Positions 24,218-29,011 of a stretch of DNA of 29,011 nucleotides are shown here, in pieces. Location of the stretch: contig CAKRPI010000017.1 of assembly GCA_934376945.1 (NCBI GenBank), positions 1 to 29,011 on the forward strand, read 5' to 3'. Source of the DNA: an uncultured Lachnospiraceae bacterium. GTDB taxonomy: Bacteria; Bacillota; Clostridia; Lachnospirales; Lachnospiraceae. The position numbers were made by a program, and so were the translations under genes. The first letter of the stretch is position 1. Each line of letters opens with the position of its first letter. A model generated the notes under the pieces. That model saw only the letters and a list, made by a program, of their open reading frames with translations, was not told the origin of the DNA and did not search any database.

Positions 24218-25114
24218 CTAAAATGAAATTTTGGAAAATTCCTCATCAGAGAGCAATGCACCTTGCGTTTCTACGACACGGGCTGATACGTTATTTGCCA
24301 TGCGAATTGCCTCTGGCAGTGACTTTCCAAGCTTTTCACAGGCAATTACAGCACCAATATGAGAATCACCGGCACCAATGGTATCAATTTGATGCGCTTT
24401 TATTCCCGGAACGTATCCACAGTCCGATTTGCTGCAGTAATAAGTCCCCTGCGCACCAAGTGTAACGATCACACTGTTTCCGGTCAAAGAAAAAAGCTTT
24501 TCAGCGGCCTTTTCACAGGTGGATTCTTTTGTATAGGAAAGAATTTCCTCTTCATTCAGATGAATTACAGGATGCAGCGCAAACAAACGCTTTAAAAGAT
24601 TAGAATTGATTTTATTAATTCGTGGTCCGGGAGCAAAGTAAATCCGAAATTCAGGATGTTCTTCAAGATAAGAAACAATATGTGCACCGGTCGTTTCTTC
24701 TATTTCAAGTCCGCAAATATAAACACTGTCAATATCTTCCGCATTCGGAATGGAAAACCATTCCTTCTCAAATAAATATTCTGCTCCGTGATAAGAAATA
24801 AAAGTGCGCTCTCCACTGGATTCTACAAAGCAATAGCAGCAGCCGTTATCACGCTTTGGAGCCGGTATCGGAGTTTCAATGCTCCGTTCTTTCAGACTCA
24901 TACGGACAAACTCTCCATAAGCGCCGGTTCCAACCGGCGAAAAAAGAATATATGGAACTTCAAAATGCCGGATTGTGTCAGATGTATTAAAAGCGCAGCC
25001 TCCAAGAGACATATGCTGAGAAAGCACATGTACGTCCTCCTGAGTCGTTGGAAGATGATCTACATTAATAATCACGTCTACAACGGTAGAACCAATGACA
25101 AGTACTTTTTTCAT
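24218..25114 (-). CDS. PfkB-family carbohydrate kinase
   Basis: This 298-residue ribokinase-fold sugar or nucleoside kinase opens with VLVIGSTVVDVIINVDHLP. GGCAFNTSDTI matches the usual GG-A-N substrate motif. The second PfkB signature DTIGAGDSHIGA (244-255) holds the catalytic Asp250; the residues after it (Ser-His) differ from the common T/AF. GGAG lies upstream of the start, and a clear -10 (TATAAT, reverse strand at 25154-25159) is about 40 bases further, with no good -35. It converges on the nucleoside hydrolase gene. A ribokinase-like role for freed ribose is plausible from context, but the true substrate is open. Confidence 0.9.
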   Translation of the reverse strand: MKKVLVIGSTVVDVIINVDHLPTTQEDVHVLSQHMSLGGCAFNTSDTIRHFEVPYILFSPVGTGAYGEFVRMSLKERSIETPIPAPKRDNGCCYCFVESSGERTFISYHGAEYLFEKEWFSIPNAEDIDSVYICGLEIEETTGAHIVSYLEEHPEFRIYFAPGPRINKINSNLLKRLFALHPVIHLNEEEILSYTKESTCEKAAEKLFSLTGNSVIVTLGAQGTYYCSKSDCGYVPGIKAHQIDTIGAGDSHIGAVIACEKLGKSLPEAIRMANNVSARVVETQGALLSDEEFSKISF

Positions 25115-25153
25115 AACCGAAAACTCCTTCTCCTAAGTGATAAAAAACGATAC

Positions 25154-25159
25154 ATTATA
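25154..25159 (-). promoter_or_regulatory. -10 box for the PfkB kinase gene
   Basis: A perfect TATAAT on the minus strand, 40 bases upstream of the start, within ACACTATAATGT. The -35 region is poor, so the promoter may need an activator. Confidence 0.5.
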
Positions 25160-25243
25160 GTGTAACACAGAGTGCTGAATTCAGAAAGAGAAAAATATAA
25201 TAAGTAAAAAGATTTTAAAGATTTTCTGGAATGTGACGTAAAA

Positions 25244-26635
25244 ATGAATAAATGGAAGAAAAAATCGCTGCTTTATGCAATTGTTCTGTTTTTTTATTTC
25301 TCGGCAAGTCTGATGCTGGCAGTATGGCTGCTTATTCGTTACACAAAAAATAATACCTTTCATCTTGCCATAACGAAGGATAATGCATCTGGTGAAAGTT
25401 CCGAATCACCTATCAGGCATTTGGAATGTGACTCTGTTTCCCGGTTTATTCGTGTCTGTATTAAGAACAGCGATTATGAAGCAAAATATCATAATACAGT
25501 ATCCATAACTTCTGAAGGACCATGGACACTCTTTACAGCACCACTCAAATCTTCTGATCCGGATCCTCAAAAAGAAATCCAGCTATTCGCAAAAAATAAA
25601 ACAGTTACTATTTCTCCAACCGATTTCTCCTGTGGTACACATCTTATTGCAAGTTCGTTAAATGATGATTCTTTTCTTTTTCCTGAATTGAAACGTGCAG
25701 TGCCGAATCCCGAATACGAGGGAAGAATTCATCTGTATATTGAGAAAAACGGAATTCTTGTCGTAAATGAAGTAGAATTGGAAACGTATCTGAAGAGTGT
25801 CGTTGTGAGCGAAATGCCTTCTTCCTATCCATCAGAAGCCCTGAAAGCCCAGGCTGTCTGTGCACGCACTTATGCCGTCCGTGCGATGGAGGCGGGGAAA
25901 AAGGAAAAAACTTTTTCAGATTTAGATGACAGTGTCTCGTTTCAAGTATATAATAATCAGAAAGCGTCTGATGCTTCCGCATGCGCTGTCAATGGGACAG
26001 AAGGACAAATTCTCTCCCTCCCGGAAGTGCAATATTATTCAACCGCTTACGTTCCGGGAGGATTCAATGAAAGTGAGCTTTTCAGTAACAAAAGCAGGGC
26101 CATAGATTTTTCAGACAATGAGCTCTTTGCTGCTTCACTGGAAAAAGCACCGGATGAAGGTGCAGAGTATAATTCACCATGGGTGCGCTGGAATACTACA
26201 GTAAAATATTCTGAAGTTCTTAATCAGATTGAAAAACAATACGGGGATAAAATTTCTGTGCTTGATCATGTAGAAGTGATCAGACGCAGTCCTTCCGGTC
26301 AGGCTGTTTCTGTTCAAATCTGCGGAGACGGAAAAGAAGTACGTGTTGATGGTGAATATGCGATCCGGACAGTGCTTTCCCCGGTGGATACTTCTGTCGT
26401 CTTAAATAATGGGCAGGAAATTACAGGGCTGACGTTGCTTCCAAGTGCCTGGCTATATATCGTATCCTGTGATGCGGAGTCAGAACTGATTTCTTTGTCC
26501 GGGGGAGGATACGGACACGGAATGGGGATGAGTCAGTGCGGAGCAGCTGCTATGGCAGCAGCCGGTGCCAATTATCGGCAAATTCTTGACTACTACTATG
26601 GAGAAAGTGAGTTAGAGCATGTCAAAAATTCATAA
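25244..26635 (+). CDS. SpoIID/LytB-domain protein (probable peptidoglycan lytic enzyme)
   Basis: The protein has 463 residues. One N-terminal membrane segment (about 9-30) anchors an outer domain. From about residue 160 it matches SpoIID: the active-site stretch LKSVVVSEMPSSYPSEALKA with Glu190, then AVCARTYAVRAM, the YYSTAYVPGG segment and the C-terminal GGGYGHGMGMSQCGA. SpoIID cuts glycan strands during engulfment in sporulation; LytB-type proteins modify amidases. The first 150 residues are not recognised. Translation signals are weak, with no clear ribosome site before the ATG at 25244. The gene overlaps the next by 17 bases. It may be the sporulation SpoIID or a vegetative paralogue; gene context does not decide. 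Confidence 0.88.
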   Translation: MNKWKKKSLLYAIVLFFYFSASLMLAVWLLIRYTKNNTFHLAITKDNASGESSESPIRHLECDSVSRFIRVCIKNSDYEAKYHNTVSITSEGPWTLFTAPLKSSDPDPQKEIQLFAKNKTVTISPTDFSCGTHLIASSLNDDSFLFPELKRAVPNPEYEGRIHLYIEKNGILVVNEVELETYLKSVVVSEMPSSYPSEALKAQAVCARTYAVRAMEAGKKEKTFSDLDDSVSFQVYNNQKASDASACAVNGTEGQILSLPEVQYYSTAYVPGGFNESELFSNKSRAIDFSDNELFAASLEKAPDEGAEYNSPWVRWNTTVKYSEVLNQIEKQYGDKISVLDHVEVIRRSPSGQAVSVQICGDGKEVRVDGEYAIRTVLSPVDTSVVLNNGQEITGLTLLPSAWLYIVSCDAESELISLSGGGYGHGMGMSQCGAAAMAAAGANYRQILDYYYGESELEHVKNS

Positions 26636-27455
26636 CACAATCAACCTGGTAATGCGATTTACAAAAAAAATAGGGCGGGACCGCGTGCGGGCACATGCGG
26701 CAGAAGCAGCCTTCTTTATTATTATGAGTGTATTTCCGATTCTGATGCTGCTGCTTACCACACTTCGTTATACAACAATTACATCAGAACAGATTATTTT
26801 TACAATTGAAGAACTGACGCCTTTTGCGATTACGAATGAAATTCAACCTGTGGTGGACGGTATTTTCGGACAGTCAACGGCGCTTGTTCCCTGGACGGCA
26901 CTGGTGGCTGTATGGACCGCAGGAAAGGGGATTCTTGGCCTTTCAGACGGATTGAACTCAATTTTTCAGATTGAAGAAACAAAAAATTACTTTATCACAA
27001 GAGTACGATGTGCCTGTTATACAGTTGTAATGGTACTTGCGCTCGTTGTAAGCCTTTTCATACTTGTATTTGGATACAGCATTGAGACATACCTGCTCAA
27101 AAAAATCCCGCTGCTGGCCGCTTATCAGGATGAACTCACAATACTGCCTACCAGTGTGGCTCTGCTGATTTTACTGCTTCTTTTCACCGTTCTCTATACG
27201 TTCCTTCCAAACCGCAGAATGCGTTTTGTTCGGCAAATTCCAGGCGCAGTTTTCACCGCGGTATCCTGGGGTGTATTTTCCTATGGATTCGCAATCTATC
27301 TTAAGTACGCAGGAAATATGTCGGTACTTTACGGCAGCCTTACAACGCTGATCGTTGTTATGCTGTGGCTGTATTTCTGTATGTATCTGCTCTTTATCGG
27401 TGCAGAGATCAATCATTACCTGGCAAATCCAGAAATGTTTCCCCTTGACAGATAA
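26619..27455 (+). CDS. YihY/BrkB-family inner membrane protein
   Basis: This 278-residue membrane protein has about six hydrophobic segments. Family marks include the N-terminal AAEAAFFIIMSVFPILML and the central ALVAVWTAGKGILGLSDGLN. LPNRRMRFVRQIPGA and the final GSLTTLIVVMLWLYFCMYLLF complete the pattern. The family was once called RNase BN in error; its function is unsettled. The ATG at 26619 lies inside the end of the SpoIID-domain gene, giving a 17-base overlap, and only a weak GGAG lies upstream, so its translation probably depends on the upstream gene. The pheS promoter begins inside its last codons. Confidence 0.9.
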   Translation: MSKIHNTINLVMRFTKKIGRDRVRAHAAEAAFFIIMSVFPILMLLLTTLRYTTITSEQIIFTIEELTPFAITNEIQPVVDGIFGQSTALVPWTALVAVWTAGKGILGLSDGLNSIFQIEETKNYFITRVRCACYTVVMVLALVVSLFILVFGYSIETYLLKKIPLLAAYQDELTILPTSVALLILLLLFTVLYTFLPNRRMRFVRQIPGAVFTAVSWGVFSYGFAIYLKYAGNMSVLYGSLTTLIVVMLWLYFCMYLLFIGAEINHYLANPEMFPLDR

Positions 27456-27472
27456 TTTTCGTGTGGTACAAT
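27445..27472 (+). promoter_or_regulatory. Promoter for the pheS T-box transcript
   Basis: TTGACA (27445-27450), a 16-base spacer and TACAAT (27467-27472). The -35 box overlaps the last codons of the YihY gene. Confidence 0.8.
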
Positions 27473-27478
27473 AGCAAG

Positions 27479-27763
27479 GGTATATAAGATTTTACAGGTA
27501 AAAGCGCAGATGGTGCAAAGTAAAAGTGTATCTTCCAACAGAGAGAGGATGTCGGCGGCTGGAAGCTCCTCAGGTTCAGATACTATTTGAAATTTCACAC
27601 CGGAGCCTCTTCTTTGAACGGATATAGTACAACAAATAGAAGAAGACGTCAGTGCACGTTACGCATGCCAAGTGCCTGCCATATGGCAGGAAGCAGGGTG
27701 GTACCACGGAACTTACAGCTTCGTCCCTATGTTATACGATGTATACAGGGATGGAGCTTTTTT
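27479..27763 (+). promoter_or_regulatory. T-box riboswitch, Phe-specific, upstream of pheS
   Basis: This leader senses uncharged tRNA-Phe and lets transcription continue when phenylalanine is short. The conserved T-box core GCAGGGTGGTACCACGG is at 27693-27709. The likely specifier codon is TTC (Phe) at 27594-27596, within the 3' side of stem I. A CCTGCC-ATAT-GGCAGG hairpin (27675-27690) precedes the T-box. The terminator is AGCTTCGTCCCT (27717-27728) with AGGGATGGAGCT (27747-27758), with more pairing inside, then T6. The downstream genes are pheS and pheT, which agrees with the specifier. From 27764 to the pheS start there are 185 more bases in which I see no gene or clear structure. Confidence 0.93.
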
Positions 27764-27948
27764 GTGTCGAAGGAATTTTTCTACCCTATAAAAAGCTCGC
27801 AGGCTCCGTGGTGTATATGCCTCAGAACTCAGGCGCGGCCAGCAGAAAATGGCTCCAAAATGAGCGTGTGGAAACGCCGGGAGTTATCCTGTCAGAAGGC
27901 AGAACGCACCCATAAACAGAAAAGATCACAGAAAGGAAAATACATGCC

Positions 27949-28968
27949 ATGAAAGACAAATTGCAGTCAATCAAGGAAGAAGCACTTGCTCAGATTGAGC
28001 AGGCAGGCGCACTGGACAAACTGAATGATGTCCGTGTTAATTTTCTCGGAAAAAAAGGAAAACTCACAGCGGTATTAAAAAGCATGAAAGAAATCGCACC
28101 GGAAGACCGTCCGGCATTCGGTCAGCTGGTTAATGAAACCAGAGCGCAGATTGAAAATTTCCTTGATGAAACAAAGAAAAAAATGGAAGCACAGGCGCTG
28201 GAACGTCAGCTGAAGGAAGAAGTTATTGATGTTACACTTCCTGCAAAGAAGAATAATGTCGGTCATCGCCATCCAAACACGATCGCTCTGGAAGAGGTAG
28301 AGCGTATTTTCATTGGCATGGGCTATGAGGTTGTCGAAGGACCGGAAATTGAATACGATCTGTACAATTTTGAAAAGCTGAACATTCCGGCAAATCATCC
28401 GGCAAAGGACGAGCAGGATACGTTTTATATCAATAAAGATATCGTACTGCGTACGCAAACTTCACCGGTACAGGCACGTATCATGGAACAGGGAAAGCTT
28501 CCGATTCGTATGATCGCACCCGGCCGTGTTTTTCGTTCTGACGAAGTAGATGCTACACATTCCCCGTCCTTCCATCAGATCGAAGGTCTTGTTATAGACA
28601 AAAATATTACTTTTGCAGATCTGAAGGGAACATTGGAAGAGTTTGCAAAAGAGCTATTCGGCGCAGAGACTAAGACAAAATTTCGTCCACATCACTTCCC
28701 GTTTACTGAACCGAGTGCGGAGGTGGATGTATCCTGCTTCAAATGTGGCGGAAAGGGCTGTCGTTTCTGCAAAGGCAGCGGATGGATTGAAATCCTTGGT
28801 TGCGGAATGGTACATCCGCATGTGCTTGAAATGTGTGGCATTGATCCAAATGAATATACCGGATTTGCCTTCGGTGTTGGTCTGGAACGTATCGCACTTC
28901 TGAAATATGAGATTGATGACATGAGACTACTGTATGAGAACGATGTTCGTTTCCTGAAACAGTTCTAA
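27949..28968 (+). CDS. pheS: Phenylalanyl-tRNA synthetase alpha subunit
   Basis: PheS is the catalytic subunit of the alpha2-beta2 enzyme that charges tRNA-Phe. The 339 residues match the bacterial length. The N-terminal 85 residues form the coiled-coil arm that binds tRNA. Class II motifs follow: motif 1 near HPNTIALEEVERIF with GYEVVEGPEIE, motif 2 at RMIAPGRVFRSDEVDATHSPSFHQIEG (starts near 183), and motif 3 at GFAFGVGLERIALL. A Cys-rich insert (CFKCGGKGCRFCKGSGW, about 263-279) is a zinc-ribbon-like feature found in some Firmicutes PheS. AAAGGA precedes the ATG. It is controlled by the T-box leader upstream and followed by pheT after 13 bases. Confidence 0.98.
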   Translation: MKDKLQSIKEEALAQIEQAGALDKLNDVRVNFLGKKGKLTAVLKSMKEIAPEDRPAFGQLVNETRAQIENFLDETKKKMEAQALERQLKEEVIDVTLPAKKNNVGHRHPNTIALEEVERIFIGMGYEVVEGPEIEYDLYNFEKLNIPANHPAKDEQDTFYINKDIVLRTQTSPVQARIMEQGKLPIRMIAPGRVFRSDEVDATHSPSFHQIEGLVIDKNITFADLKGTLEEFAKELFGAETKTKFRPHHFPFTEPSAEVDVSCFKCGGKGCRFCKGSGWIEILGCGMVHPHVLEMCGIDPNEYTGFAFGVGLERIALLKYEIDDMRLLYENDVRFLKQF

Positions 28969-28981
28969 GGAGGAGAAGAAA

Positions 28982-29011
28982 ATGAATACAACGTTATCCT
29001 GGATTAAAGCA
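28982..29011 (+). CDS. pheT: Phenylalanyl-tRNA synthetase beta subunit, first codons only
   Basis: The window ends after 10 codons (MNTTLSWIKA). AGGAGGAG at 28969-28976 sits directly after the pheS stop. The first residues agree with PheT N-termini and pheT is the expected neighbour. It is truncated by the window edge, not broken. Confidence 0.85.
   Translation, partial: MNTTLSWIKA

Noticed and set aside
27587..27952. 121-codon and 87-codon plus-strand frames before pheS.
   Set aside because: They run through the T-box leader and its terminator, which explains the conserved sequence; no protein family is visible.

Overview
The window reads as chromosomal DNA from an anaerobic, low-to-mid GC Firmicute of the class Clostridia, most likely Lachnospiraceae. 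This is inferred from strong AGGAGG-type ribosome sites, a T-box leader on pheS, the acetyl-CoA type MetA, BMP-type nucleoside importers and choline-binding-style wall repeats. No transposase, integrase, phage gene or CRISPR array was seen. Gene calls rest on motifs read by eye, and no database search was run.

Layout. Positions 1-54 are the 3' part of tRNA-Arg(CCG), followed by a membrane-anchored SH3-domain protein that ends at a terminator. The 336-base gap after it (1183-1518) holds an unexplained structured element. Next come rluF, ligA and metAA, which are packed tightly and end at a strong terminator at 5436-5481. Methionine uptake follows: metQ with a near-consensus promoter, a stem-loop, then overlapping metN and metI, and an M24 aminopeptidase. 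A twin-CBS protein and a secreted amidase with cell-wall-binding repeats come next.

Branched-chain amino-acid synthesis occupies 12.0-15.9 kb. It holds ilvN, ilvC, a terminator, leuC and leuD; ilvB, ilvD, leuA and leuB are not here. From 15.97 to 24.1 kb lies a nucleoside or N-riboside uptake and cleavage locus. It contains an ADP-ribosylglycohydrolase-family protein, a BMP lipoprotein with an extraordinary Thr-Glu-X-Ala linker of about 250 residues, a stem-loop terminator, a double-domain ABC ATPase, two permeases and a nucleoside hydrolase. A PfkB-family sugar kinase converges on it across a shared terminator. The right end holds a SpoIID/LytB-domain protein overlapping a YihY/BrkB membrane protein, then a promoter and Phe-specific T-box leader in front of pheS and the first codons of pheT.

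How the genes work together. MetAA makes O-acetylhomoserine while MetQNI imports methionine. IlvN/IlvC and LeuC/LeuD supply parts of the valine, isoleucine and leucine pathways. The BMP importer, the two N-glycosidase families and the PfkB kinase would form an import, base-release and sugar-phosphorylation route. The best candidate for something undescribed is that locus, because its first gene is an ADP-ribosylglycohydrolase homologue translationally coupled to the binding protein. The other leading oddities are the TEXA linker, the structured element near 1.4 kb, the 16-bp tandem repeats in front of ilvN, and a LigA with Thr at a usually conserved catalytic Lys position.
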